NCBI GenBank assembly: GCA_905147135.1
Contig: LR990040.1
Span: 26,177,857 to 26,241,856 of the forward strand
Source of the DNA: Blastobasis lacticolella
Taxonomy: Eukaryota > Arthropoda > Insecta > Lepidoptera > Blastobasidae
Length of the DNA: 64,000 nucleotides
Reading direction: 5' to 3'
Shown here piece by piece: positions 11,101 to 19,639 of the stretch. The position numbers were made by a program, and so were the translations under genes. The notes under the pieces were generated by a model that was not told the origin of the DNA, searched no databases, and worked only from the letters and a program-made list of their open reading frames with translations. The stretch's first letter is position 1. Each line of letters opens with the position of its first letter.

Positions 11101-11325
11101 TGGCCATATCTGCCGACGAACCGACAACCGCTGGGGTAAACGAGTTCTTGAGTGGAGACCGCGACTCGGCAAGCGTAGTGTAGGACGCCCCCCGGCCAGA
11201 TGGAGTGACGATTTGCGAAAGGCTGCGGGTAGATGCTGGATGCGGCAAGCTGAGGACAGGGTGCATTGGCGCTCATTGGGGGAGGCCTATGTCCAGCAGT
11301 GGACTAGTATAGGCTGATGATGATG
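8152..11325 (+). mobile_element. Full-length RTE-clade LINE with 13-bp TSD
   Basis: About 3.17 kb. It begins GCCGTGTGGTGTCCGG, has a 5' UTR of about 200 bp, one uninterrupted ORF, almost no 3' UTR and a TGATGATGATGA-type tail. The exact 13-bp duplication ACATGGCTCTTAA flanks it. A single ORF, a short microsatellite tail and an AP endonuclease upstream of RT are RTE-clade traits. The intact ORF suggests a young insertion. Confidence 0.93.
8357..11317 (+). CDS. RTE-type LINE polyprotein: AP endonuclease plus reverse transcriptase, intact
   Basis: 986 codons from ATG 8357 without a break. Residues 1-45 are a basic, Gly/Arg-rich leader. The endonuclease occupies about 46-285: LATFNGRT (N51), LCEVRREG (E80), VVMGDLNGKVG (D187, N189), EIDFIM (D255) and GSDHRLV (D279, H280), so all expected metal and catalytic residues are present. 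The reverse transcriptase spans about 480-780, with FVDYEKAFDSI (D634), GVRQGDVISP and LRFADDIVLVAE (D734, D735). A thumb and C-terminal tail follow, ending in a basic WAGHICRRTD...RPPARWSDDL block typical of these LINEs. It would nick the target, prime on the cut end and copy its own RNA in the nucleus. All visible key residues are intact, so it may be competent if transcribed. Confidence 0.93.
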   Translation: MTKSLTKRPPVPGRPASRGQGGGHGNGRAGGAKNPRATEGRQLQLTLATFNGRTLRLDEHLAQLEVELENIKWHVLGLCEVRREGEDTITLETGHLLYFREGDQASQGGVGFLVHRALAGNVEVISSVSTRVAYLVLRLSKRYSMKVIQVYAPTSSHSDEEVEEMYEDISKALHSTTKAHFNVVMGDLNGKVGARSGNESRVGPYGYGGRNHRGQMLVNFLEKEGLFLMNSFFKKKPHRKWTWRSPDGVTRNEIDFIMTDRKQIFRDVSVINRFNTGSDHRLVRASLNINLRLERNRLMKSTLRPNPLQTIAGTEKFQRILDEKFATMDTPNDVNEALHNVVETLRDEGIKFCQKQRKGRKSKLSEETLRLMAQRREATRATSSERSDLNKRIQKMVRRDLRCSNTRLIKEAIERNRGSKVFMRQLERSHLTKLITHDGRTVMSMSEIFSEIKDFYDRLYAAHAPCSRRDNHDPRATLTRHYTDELPDISQEEIVLALRQLKNGKAPGEDGITSELLQAGGAPVVQELQTLFNSVLHCGRTPKAWNRSLVILFFKKGDKTQLKNYRPISLLSHVYKLFSRVITNRLARRLDEFQPPEQAGFRGGYSTIDHIHTVRQIIQKSGEYNQPLCLAFVDYEKAFDSIETWAVLESLQRCQVDYRYIQVLKSLYEGANMIVQVQDQQSKPIQLHRGVRQGDVISPKLFTNALEDMFKTLDWKGMGININGEHLTHLRFADDIVLVAESLEELQRMLAGQASASQRIGLGMNLDKTKVMINVHVNQSPVVVNGLRLEIVSEYTYLGQTLQLGRGNFEKEAKRRIQLGWAAFGKLRRVFTSPIPQSLKTKLFNQCVLPVMTYGAETWTLTVRLINQFKVAQRAMERAMLGVSLKDKIRNEVIRQRTKVTDIAHRISTLKWQWAGHICRRTDNRWGKRVLEWRPRLGKRSVGRPPARWSDDLRKAAGRCWMRQAEDRVHWRSLGEAYVQQWTSIG

Positions 11326-11338
11326 ACATGGCTCTTAA
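11326..11338. repeat. Target-site duplication, right copy, of the RTE LINE
   Basis: An exact second copy of ACATGGCTCTTAA. The gypsy reading resumes here with the integrase zinc-binding region. Confidence 0.93.
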
Positions 11339-12447
11339 ACATCCAGGCTGGGAAAAAACCCTTCACAAAATAAGGGAAACTTACCATTTTGATAAAATGT
11401 CCAGTACTGTTCGTGAGTTTGTTAATAACTGCGTAGTATGTCGGACATCTAAGCAGACGTCAGGGGCTACACAAGTTCAACTGCACCCTATTACATAACC
11501 GGTAAGCTGCCCAGCTTACCTGGAACCAGCTCCCGACTGAGCAGGAATATGTCGTCGTGACAATCGACTCCTTCTCGAAGTATGTGCTGTTTCGCTACAC
11601 CAACGACAAAAGTCAGCACAGTACACTTGCAGCCCTTAAACAGGTAATCCACCTCTTTGGCGCTCCAAAACAGATCATCGTGGACGGAGGACGTGAGTTC
11701 CTTGGAGAGTATAAAAACTACTGTGACAGATTTGGCATAGAACTTCATACCATCGCTCCGGGCGTAAGCAGAGCAAACGGGCAGGTAGAACGTGTAATGG
11801 CGACGTTGAAAAACGGTCTAGTCATGATAAAAAATTATGAAACGCCTGAGTGGCACACAGCGCTAGAAGGCCTCCAACTCGCACTTAACTGCACCGTCCA
11901 TGCAACAACAGGTACTACTCCTCTCACACTGTTAACTCGACGAAAAAACTGCGTTCCTCCCGAGTTATTGAATTTAATTGACTTTGAAAATTCCTCAATT
12001 AATATTAAAGCCCTGGAACGTCATGTGAACCTAAAAATGACTACAGCATCAGCAAGAGATAAACTGCGATTCGACAAAGGTCGCGCAAAAATTCAACATT
12101 TCCAGCGAGGCGACTTTGTTCTCATTAAAAATAATCCGAGGAACCAGACTTCACTGGATCTAAAATTTAGCGTGCCTTACGAAGTTCACAGAGTTCTCGA
12201 TAACGATCGCTACCTTGTGAAGAAAGTCGTGGGTCACCACGGGCGACCCCGTAAAGTCGCACACGATCAACTGCGACGAGCGCCGCAGCCCGGAGCAGCC
12301 GTCGAGGCGGCCACGTCGCCGCGAGACGAGCAGCACGCCGGACCCTCTGGCGCCGCGACGGCCGCGACGGCCGCGACGCCGCGAGCTGCAGCCTCTGAGC
12401 GCAGCGACCAGACCCGGGCGGAGCCCCAGGCCTCAAGCAATCAATAA
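11327..12447 (+). pseudogene. gypsy element 1 integrase (C-terminal part of pol)
   Basis: Just after the RTE insertion comes an HHCC zinc-binding module (HKIRETYHFDKM ... NNCVVCRTSK), then a stop near 11497 and another near 11538. From 11557 the frame is open for 296 codons: TIDSFSKY (first catalytic Asp), IIVDGGREFLGEY (second Asp) and SRANGQVERVMATLK (Glu), the D,D(35)E core. The C-terminal part has FQRGDFVLIKN (SH3-like fold) and VAHDQLRRAPQP, then an Ala-rich tail ending at TAA 12445-12447. It would insert the cDNA. The catalytic triad survives but the upstream stops separate it from the rest of pol. Confidence 0.88.
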
Positions 12448-13085
12448 AACCCGGTGAGCATGATCCATACCAAATAACCACTCACACACATGCACCTAAC
12501 TAAATCGATAAAAAAAAATGAAATTCAATGAAATCTAAAAAGGCATATTGGGGCGTGGAGTCCACCAATAAAGCCAAAATAATCGTAAATGAAATGATAA
12601 CAGTATTAAAAAAATGCACATTGGGGTGTGGAGCCCACCAATGTAGCCAATATAATCCTGTCCTGAAAGAAAAATAGTCCCCTGTGTACCACGGCGTTCG
12701 AGACCGCCCAGAGCACAGCATCATCCTATTCCACACACTCGCAATCCTTATATTATAGTGCCCCTGTCTAGCACAGCATCGACCTAACCCGGCCCATTCC
12801 TTGCCATACACATAAGAAATAAGAAAAAAAATACACTGTTATCTGTACTGTTGGCATGTGGAATGGAACAGTAAAGCTTATTATCAATATTCACTGTTGT
12901 CATGTGGAATGAGCGGTGTCTCTAATATAGAGAAAATGAATCCTATCCTAAAAGAAAAATATTCCCCTGTGTACCACGGCGTTCAGGACCGCCCAGAGCA
13001 CAGCATCGTCCTATCTCACTGTCCTATCCTTATTACCTACCCTAATAGGACCCCTGCTTAGTGCAGCGTCGGCCTAATCTTGAAC
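12448..13085 (+). repeat. Post-integrase noncoding region with duplicated blocks
   Basis: No ORF is credible. Two related blocks (about 12640-12800 and 12940-13075) share CCCCTGTGTACCACGGCGTT and GACCGCCCAGAGCACAGCAT. A shorter repeat around ATTGGGG(C/T)GTGGAG(T/C)CCACCAAT occurs at about 12547 and 12620. This is probably the native 3' noncoding part of the gypsy element, because similar text resumes on the far side of the DNA-transposon remnant (about 15720). Confidence 0.6.
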
Positions 13086-13612
13086 GCACACTCATGCAGT
13101 GCGCTGCGCAGTGCACTGCACGATGTGGCAAAACTTGTTACACGCCGAGCAATTTGTATGCAAGTACATTGACAGATGGCGGAATGTCCCACTGTGCAGC
13201 GCGCCGCGCGGCGCACTGCATGATGGGGCAACACCCGCAATTGAAGCCCGAAATGTCAGTTCTGTATGAATTTTGTCTACGTTTTTCAATTTGGCCCCAT
13301 CGTGCAGCGTGCGGTGCGATGTCAGTAGATGTCAACATGAAACGTCACATCTGACTGTTTCTTTTTACCAACAGTTCGAATCTTTCCTCTTTATGTGACA
13401 CAGTTCACACACATATATCTGTCTACTTTTTTTAGTACAGATACAACGCGTGTGAATGAAATAGGAAACCGACCTTGTCAAAGACAGTTTGACCGCTGAT
13501 GCGTAAGCCCCTCCCCTTTTTCTGATTCTTTAACATTATCGAAGTTGTTTCGCTTTCGTGATCCTGTCGTCATTCTCTTCTCAGTTCATCCCGAATTATA
13601 AATAAGGCATGT

Positions 13613-13890
13613 TTGGTTCTAGAACACTAGTTTCTAAAAAGAAATGCTGGTACTCGTAGAAATCTACATTTTGATTGGCACCTGTCAAACTTAAAACTGT
13701 AATAACTCTGAAACTATTGGTGCTAGAATACTAGTTCCTAAAGAGAAATGATAGTCGAGATCTATATTCCGGATGACAGCTGTCAATCTTAGAACTGTAA
13801 TAACTCTGAAACTATTTGCCTTAAAACGCTTGTTCCAGAACAGCAAATACTTATAGATATCGACGGGCACTATCATTACTTTTTAGGATC
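13613..13890 (+). repeat. Degenerate tandem repeat, about 100-bp unit, nearly 3 copies
   Basis: Units at about 13613, 13714 and 13817 share CTAGTT(T/C)CTAAA and AACTGTAATAACTCTGAAACTA. No coding content; it lies inside the DNA-transposon remnant. Confidence 0.65.
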
Positions 13891-13949
13891 TAGTTTTCTA
13901 AGAGCAATGGTTTCCGAGTAATTTAAGTTATATACACTCTCTTTATACT

Positions 13950-14730
13950 TACTACTGATGTTATACTTTGTAGTTCTAGTTTTGAATGAGCCACCATGGT
14001 ATACACTCAGTTTAAGTAAACATTCGTAAAGGAAAGAAATAACTACGTTTTAAAACATTTTGTTGTAATATTGTCCCAAAATCATGTCTTCAACCAGTTG
14101 AGGACAAATTTAAGCAGTGCGGTTTATCCTACAACAGAATCAATCAATGTGAATAAAAATTCCTAACATGACCGAATCAATCTTCTGAATTTAAAAATTT
14201 TGAAGTTTTTATGTTCTTATATCCTCAAGATAATTTAATTGAATGTATTATCATAGAACCTGTAACCATCGGACAATCAATACGCTTTTAACGAAAATCG
14301 GCCAAGTAGTTTTTGAGCTAGAATAAACATCCATACAAACATTCATATCAATATACATACACACAAACCCCTTTCTCCCGCAAGAGTACGACATTGACGA
14401 CATACGACAGAGACGACATTGTTCCACTTGCTATGGTCCTGACAAATCTCTGTCGATTCTTCCACGTTTATCAACTTTACATACATAGATTGTTAACTTC
14501 ATTACCCTCCCTTAGCTCCATCGTAGTCGGGTAAAAAGTATCAGTTATAGTATAGTATTCGCGGAAGTTGCATGGTTCAATTTCTTTAGATATTACTGAT
14601 GTTATACTTCTTAGTTAAAATATGGAATGACTTACCACGGTCTACAGATGGTGAATCTATGGACACCTGTCAGAAGTAAACATCCAAAGAAAAAATTCGT
14701 TTTCAAAGATTTTAAAGTAAAATTATGTCT
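13950..14730 (+). repeat. Duplicated leader of the transposase-like ORF
   Basis: The text TACTGATGTTATACTT...TAAGTAAACATTC...ATGTCTTC at about 13950-14092 recurs, diverged, at about 14590-14732 just before the ATG at 14725. The first copy is not followed by the ORF. The stretch between them (14093-14589) is AT-rich with no gene that I can support. Confidence 0.5.
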
Positions 14731-14982
14731 TCTTCCGAGGATGAAGACATGTTGGCCGTACTGCAGATGGTTAATATGCAAAAATGTAGACGACCCCGAC
14801 GTAAATATTGGGTGTACCCTATATGGAATACCGGTGAAAAAAATAGACCGTTTTCAGCAGGTTTTCAGGATGTCACCCACATGTCACCATTATGTTATAA
14901 TCAAATATTAACCCGAGCCAGATCAAGGTTACAAAAACGGCACACAAATTGTAATGTCAATGTAGCATTGACAATAATATAA
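14725..14982 (+). pseudogene. Transposase-like N-terminal fragment (PIF/Harbinger type)
   Basis: 85 codons. An acidic start (MSSSEDEDMLAVLQMV) is followed by RRPRRKYWVYPIWNTGEKN. An Arg-rich run leading into a W-V-x-P block near residue 25 is how PIF/Harbinger transposases begin before their DDE nuclease. The frame ends at residue 85, before any catalytic motif, so the nuclease is deleted. The ATG at 14725 was chosen over 14627 because the acidic start is the usual form. Moderate confidence; a different superfamily is possible. Confidence 0.45.
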
Positions 14983-15009
14983 ATTAAATAATCATCGTGG
15001 CGTCATTAT

Positions 15010-15172
15010 GATGATGTTGACTTCAATATAATGTTTTATGAGCTTGTTGAAAAACATCCTGCACCATTCGATTATAATCGATCAGATTACTCTAAACGGA
15101 ACGTAAGAGACAAGATGCGGATAATGATAGTAAGGAAATTAAACGGCAAATTACGTGGGGACAAAAATGTCT
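15010..15172 (+). pseudogene. MADF-domain-like fragment
   Basis: It reads DVDFNIMFYELVEKHPAPFD, then YNRSDYSKRNVRDKM. A hydrophobic helix followed by K-x-P-x-x-(Y/F)-(D/N)-x-x-x-x-x-Y-x-x-x-x-x-R is the MADF (Myb/SANT-like, DNA-binding) signature. It has no start codon of its own and ends at TGA near 15172. In PIF/Harbinger elements a Myb-like accessory protein carries such a domain and helps the transposase bind DNA. Confidence 0.55.
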
Positions 15173-15179
15173 GACCATG

Positions 15180-15365
15180 CCAGCCCGCTAGGCACGGGAA
15201 GGAGAGTTCAACCCACAAAGCGATGGCTAGACGTCGATAAGAACGACATGCGTGCCAACAAACTCACCACCAAGGATACCGAAGACTGAGCGAAGTGGAC
15301 CAAGAGGATTAGGAAGGCGGACTCCTGGCAACCGAAATTTAACGCCAAGACGATGATAATGATGA
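15180..15365 (+). mobile_element. 5'-truncated RTE-like LINE, 3' end
   Basis: The plus-strand translation resembles the last codons of an RTE ORF: KRWLDVDKNDMRANKLTT, then AKWTKRIRKAD, followed by the tail ACGATGATAATGATGA. No more than about 60 codons remain. Confidence 0.65.
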
Positions 15366-15485
15366 TCTTGGCGTCAAATCCTGTTTGTGCTCTCGCATGC
15401 GAGAACCCGGGGTCCGCTTTGACTATGTTCCAAGATTTAGCAGATCAGGCAATTACAGTGGAACGACTGCCAACTGACCTCCATA
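15352..15485 (-). mobile_element. RTE-derived SINE/LINE tail in opposite orientation
   Basis: On the minus strand, GGCAGTCGTTCCACTGTAAT and GCGGACCCCGGGTTCTCGCA lead to GACGCCAAG and a GATCATCATTATCATCG tail. It is related to the SINE tails at 34880-35225 and 48255-48583. It meets the previous LINE end tail-to-tail. Confidence 0.65.
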
Positions 15486-15927
15486 CATAAGGTCGACATA
15501 AGGTCAATAATCATGCAAGTCGTTTAAAATAACGCGCGTAAAAGCGTCGAAAAAGCTCTCGTGCAAACGTTGCCTAACTCACAATCATTCGTAAATCTCT
15601 CATGCGAACGTTGCTTAACTTGAAAACCCAGAATAACACCACCGTTTTCTTTGTTGTCACTGTGACGTGGCACTGCGTGGTGCGCCGCGCAGTGCACTGC
15701 ACTGCATGAGTGGAGCTAGTCGCTTACCCTGCCCTATCCTGCCCGTGGTTAAACAAATACTTACCTACAGATACTTCCTACACTTAGGTACTGTGTATAC
15801 CTAAGTACTTACTATTTGCTACTTTCGTGAGGATGACCATCAAAACCTAATGAATTACTTGACATATTAATCTATTTTAGACTGGTGAATGTCTTAATAA
15901 CATTACGTCTCATGTAATAATACAATT

Positions 15928-16095
15928 TCACTGTGGAAGTGCCTAGCCTCAAATGTTTTTGATTATCTGCCATGATTTGCAACTATAGGTCTTAGGTTCA
16001 CTGTGGAAGTGCCTAGCCTCAAATGTTTTTTATTATCTGCCATGATTTGCAACTATAGGTCTTAGGTTCACTGTGGAAGTGCCTAGCCTCAAAAT
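15928..16095 (+). repeat. Tandem repeat, about 70-bp unit, 2.3 copies
   Basis: Units begin TTCACTGTGGAAGTGCCTAG at about 15928, 15998 and 16068 and are nearly identical. The array lies shortly before the 3' LTR and has no coding content. Confidence 0.85.
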
Positions 16096-16161
16096 ATGTT
16101 TCTCCTTTTCAGGAAAGGATTTGTCGCGATGCAGAGCACGCACCGCTCATCAGAATGGCCG

Positions 16162-16819
16162 TGTCGCCGTGCGATATCGCCTATTATCAATCGAAATCAA
16201 TAAATGGAACTATTATCAATATTTAGTGATTTTAAAATTCATTCTTCTATTTATCTGGAACTATTTCTGTTATAACTTTGATTTACGATTAATTTCTATT
16301 CTAAAAAGTGTCTATTTTGATCGACAAATCGATAGCACTAAAGTATGTTGCTATTTTAATTCTATTAGAAGAATTGTCTTAAATGTTGCTTCCAAAATAG
16401 CTTATGCATTTTTTAATGTTTGCTATTTAAACTAATTATAATTGAAGGTCATTTCACGTATTCCAATCGTTTAAAGCGCCACCTATAATCATGTTTGAAC
16501 ACTAAGTGACAGCTTAAAACATTGCGGGGAAAACGATTGGAGTCGGTAGATTTGACATGGACTTGACTGCGAACCTTCGGCTGAATAACACGTAAGCATT
16601 GCCTTTGTAATTTTGTAATAAAAATACTTTGTTCTTGTTGATTAATCCTTGCTTTTATTTAACATAAATCCAATTTAGTGTTCCCGTTTATGTTAGCTAG
16701 CTTTTTCGAGTGTTTCAGTTTGAATTAGTACCTTAAACTTGTAGGAGAACCGGTGGTCAATAAGGTCGGCGGTTCTGCTTGTTTCTTATTTAAATTTAAA
16801 TAGAGTCCCTACTTCGACA
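16162..16819 (+). repeat. 3' LTR of gypsy element 1
   Basis: 658 bp, TGTCGCC...TTCGACA, pairing with 4626-5280. TATA follows at 16820-16823 as the target-site duplication. I see no convincing polypurine tract immediately before it. Confidence 0.93.
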
Positions 16820-17499
16820 TATACGTTTTTAAAAACACTGCAAGTTATTTCGTCTTCAGGAACGACGTCTCTATTGCATCCGTAACATAACATTATGTTA
16901 TAGCGCAAAGTGCAATTTCAAATTATGTCAAATTTGATGTATGAGATAATGACTCTCAGAGACAGTCGGTTTCGCGCACTGTAGGTAGTATAAAGAAGTA
17001 CCGCTGCTGTGACTTAATCTATGCGCGGTGCAGCGATGACGCGCTGTGAGTTACGCTGATCGATGCGCGCGCGCGATTTTGACCCGACCGCTGGGCACGC
17101 AGCCGCGAGTGTCGCTTGCGCGGAGCCCGTGGGTGATCGCGGGTGGCGCATGGTAGATCGATAAATAAATTATTCGATGGCTCAGCATTAAGCAATTTCT
17201 TGCTTAAATATCACCTTATACTGCACACACTAGTCTGAATAACAATCACTATTGCACTATTTCCAAAATATGGTAGTATAAATATGAAAATGATAACTAT
17301 TTTTAATTTAAATGTTGATATTTATCACCACACAAAGTAAACAAAGCTTATCAGTCCACGGTCCAATCTTACAATATGACAAATATGTCTCTAGCTATAA
17401 GACGTGTAACTTAACAGCTGAACATCGTGATCATCTAGCTTTAGATACATTACAAGGACCGTCTACGTTGTGTGTTTGATAAAATCGTGTGTCTAAATG
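16820..17499. other. Noncoding; may include the 5' end of the first LINE
   Basis: The stretch at 17020-17160 is GC-rich (GCGCGCGCGATTTTGACC and similar) while the rest is AT-rich. By position it should contain the 5' UTR of the minus-strand LINE interrupted at 4626, but I cannot show its end. No ORF is supported. Confidence 0.35.
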
Positions 17500-17905
17500 A
17501 CACCTTTAAGTTTATAAAATATCGCTAAACTAATGGAAAAATAATTTAAAGGAAATGTGTTATATAGAATCACCCAACGGAAAAGTAAACCGTACAACTA
17601 GCGAAAGATCAAATCCGCAAACAAGATAAACATATTAAACGCGCACGAGTGAAATCTAAATTATTCGTGAAACAAAATAAAAACATAAGAAAATAACCAC
17701 AACTATACAAATACAAAATTAGGTTCGTCAAATGAATGCATTGTGTAAAATACGGGTGTCAAATAACACATCAATTCCGCACATAAAGTAAGTGACAATT
17801 AAAATTTGTACGAGTAGATAAAACAAGAGATATAAATTAAGAAACATACAACTTAGCTCTAAAACTGATCGTCTTCGTATCTGGTCGTCGGGCGATGAAT
17901 GGCGG
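17500..17905 (-). repeat. Errantivirus-like gag terminus plus 3' flank, copy 1
   Basis: About 370 bp match 45197-45568 at roughly 90% or better. On the minus strand the right end encodes the last residues of a gag (RYEDDQF then TAG), parallel to YYEDQF at 45558. The gag body is missing here. The part after the stop does not read as pol. Both copies keep the same post-gag flank, so the unit predates both. Confidence 0.7.
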
Positions 17906-18405
17906 GCGATCGACGCATGTCGCGCCATCTGAGCGTTCCTCACCCTATGGTTGTGAAATCGCCTAACACAGACATGACCCTACTGAGTTGTGAAATCGCC
18001 TTACACAGACCTGACCCTAATGAGTTGTGAAATATGGACACTTTAGGTTTCGGAAGCCGACGCATAGTGCGTCGCCGACGCTTGATATAATCCGCGCCTA
18101 ATAGGTTAACTAGTCCAAAATCTTTTAGCAAACGCTTGTTAGCGCTCTTTGTAGCATAGTAATTATAATTAAATTCATTATTTACCAAATGGAGTACATT
18201 TTATCTTATAATATATTAAAGTAAATAAAGTTAAGGAAGTATTATAGAAGTAAATAATTATTGAAATTGGCATGAGGTATGTTTTAACACAAGATTAATA
18301 TAATATCTTGATTTCTAAGCTAGGAGAGACCTGCATTTAAGAAATCAAGGAATAATCATGCGTAGTTTACATATTTCTAAATAAATCGTACTAAAATATC
18401 GAAGG
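17906..18405. other. Unassigned sequence with a 37-bp tandem duplication
   Basis: GTTGTGAAATCGCC(T)...CTGACCCTA repeats at 17949-17985 and 17986-18022 with few changes. A minus-strand ORF of 82 codons (17940-18188) has an Arg run (IKRRRRTMRRLPKPK) but matches no family I recognise and partly consists of the tandem repeat. I do not call it a gene. Confidence 0.4.
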
Positions 18406-18985
18406 ATGGATATAATCAAACTGGATCAGTTCCCCCTCACCCCCCGAGGGGTCAACAGTAAGAAAGTACTAGAAAGTTTAGTTCGTGACCTGTCTAAAAC
18501 CGTGACACACCTAGTGACGCTAATTAGTGCTCTAGCATCAGTGATTAGTGAGCAATCTAGTCAAATAGCAACCCTAATACTCGGTCAGACTAGCGCGCCA
18601 TCTACCCCCGACATTTCAAAAATCGAAGCGCTAACACCAGCCCTAGAAGCGCTGTATCGACCCCAACGCCAAGCGCGTCTAAAAGCTATAGATGCAATCA
18701 GCCGAACAGTGACTGCTTCAAAGCGCAACAAAGCTAACGGGGTAAGTGTCTCGACGTATGATTCGCCGGCGGCCGCGTCAAATCCACCGAAAACTGTCGA
18801 CGGAACTAGTGATGTTAACACCGCTGAGGCCGTGAAACCGGCGGCACTACAATAATTGATGAATGCGGATTCGGATTGGATCCAAGTAAAAACCAAGAAA
18901 GGCCCCAACAAGCAAAGTAATCCTAAAAATAAAGGTTATAAGCAAATCTCTGCTAATAACGTTCTTATAAAGAGATTGTTGTAGA
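18406..18985 (+). pseudogene. Possible LINE ORF1-like ORF
   Basis: 149 codons from ATG 18406 to TAA 18853-18855, then still in frame for about 40 codons (NADSDWIQVKTKKGPNKQSN) to a TAG. The N-terminal half has a leucine/valine-rich, coiled-coil-like stretch (LSKTVTHLVTLISALASVIS), the middle is Ser/Thr/Ala-rich, and the end has a W-x-x-V-x-x-K-K-K pattern. That layout is common at the front of LINE ORF1 proteins, and a similar FKLVAKTNRHRKR text occurs in the ORF1 fragment at 44540. No RNA-recognition or zinc-knuckle domain follows. The assignment is tentative; an orphan ORF is equally possible. Confidence 0.35.
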
Positions 18986-19345
18986 CTGGTTTACTAATAA
19001 TAGCATTCGACAAGCTGTAACACACTCTAGAGCACTCATTTTTATATCTGTCTTACAGTTAGCTACAAAAATAACACTCAAAACAGTTACAGGATACTTT
19101 TACTAATAGTAACATTTCCTAAGCGTAGATACTCTCAAGAGCATTTGTTTATATTTCACAGTCTTGTAGTTATCTACAAAATTATCTTATAAGATATTTA
19201 CAGGTATAATTATCCTATAATTGTTTGCAGGAAGAATAACTAGTCCTGAATAATATTTTGATCCTATAGTAGTATTTTGTAAGAGAACAAGATATTATAA
19301 TACACTAAGCTGAGATTATTATAAATTTGCATCGTTATCGTTATG
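18986..19345. other. AT-rich noncoding with an imperfect direct duplication
   Basis: Blocks at about 18990 and 19090 share ACTAATA(A/G)TA...GCAT or ACATT, GAGCA, and TAG(C/T)TA(C/T)CTACAAAA. Diverged tandem copies of about 110 bp; no gene. Confidence 0.4.
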
Positions 19346-19610
19346 ACGACCTGAGTGGTTCAATGGTCAACATGCCGGTCTGCCACGCAAGAGGTCCCGG
19401 GTTCGATTCCCGGCCGGGCAGAAATTGAAATGATGAATTTTAATTTCTGTTACGGGTCTGGGTGTTCTATGTATAATAAGTATGTATTTAAAAGTATTTA
19501 AGTAGTATACCAGTTTTCTAGCACCCATAGCACAAGCTTTGCTTAGTTTGGGGCTAGATGGCGCTGTGTGAATTTGTCCACGAATATTTATTTATATTTA
19601 TTTATTTATT
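19346..19610 (+). mobile_element. tRNA-Gly-derived SINE
   Basis: The head (19348-19422) keeps pol III promoter boxes: an A-box-like GAGTGGTTCAATGGTC and a B box GGTTCGATTCC. The GGTCTGCCACGC...GGTCCCGGGTTCG layout resembles tRNA-Gly(GCC). A body ending in GGGGCTAGATGGCGCTGTG and an AT-rich TTTATTTATTTATT tail follow. The head has no clean acceptor stem and runs into the body, so it is a SINE and not a tRNA gene. Confidence 0.82.
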
Positions 19611-19639
19611 AGTCTTGTTCAAGATTCTTTTAAATGTAA

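Larger units (their letters stand above)
13089..15712 (+). mobile_element. Decayed DNA transposon, PIF/Harbinger-like
   Basis: The left end begins CACTCATGCAGTGC and the right end finishes GCACTGCATGAGTG, a 14-bp perfect inverted pair. Both ends sit in GC-rich subterminal blocks made of GCAGTGC/GCACTGC/GCGCGGCG motifs. Inside are a transposase-like N-terminal fragment (14725-14982) and a MADF-like fragment (15010-15172). The pairing of a MADF/Myb-like ORF with a transposase is typical of PIF/Harbinger elements. I could not find a clear 3-bp TSD, and most of the nuclease domain is missing. Confidence 0.5.
4626..16819 (+). mobile_element. Ty3/gypsy LTR retrotransposon with nested insertions
   Basis: A 12.2-kb span bounded by direct LTRs that start TGTCGCC and end TTCGACA. 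The 4 bp just outside the 5' LTR (4622-4625, TATA) recur just after the 3' LTR (16820-16823, TATA), giving a 4-bp target-site duplication. The internal order is primer-binding site, gag, protease, reverse transcriptase, RNase H, integrase, a long noncoding 3' part, 3' LTR. The domain order and the 4-bp TSD support Ty3/gypsy. It is interrupted by a complete RTE LINE (8152-11325) and a DNA-transposon remnant (about 13089-15712). In-frame stops and a frameshift show that it is a dead copy. Confidence 0.93.

Noticed and set aside
13061..13354. Overlapping ORFs in the GC-rich block
   Set aside because: They read through GCAGTGC/GCGCGGCG subterminal repeats on both strands and have no domain.
19348..19422. 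Functional tRNA-Gly gene
   Set aside because: No proper acceptor stem, and it is fused to a SINE body and AT-rich tail.
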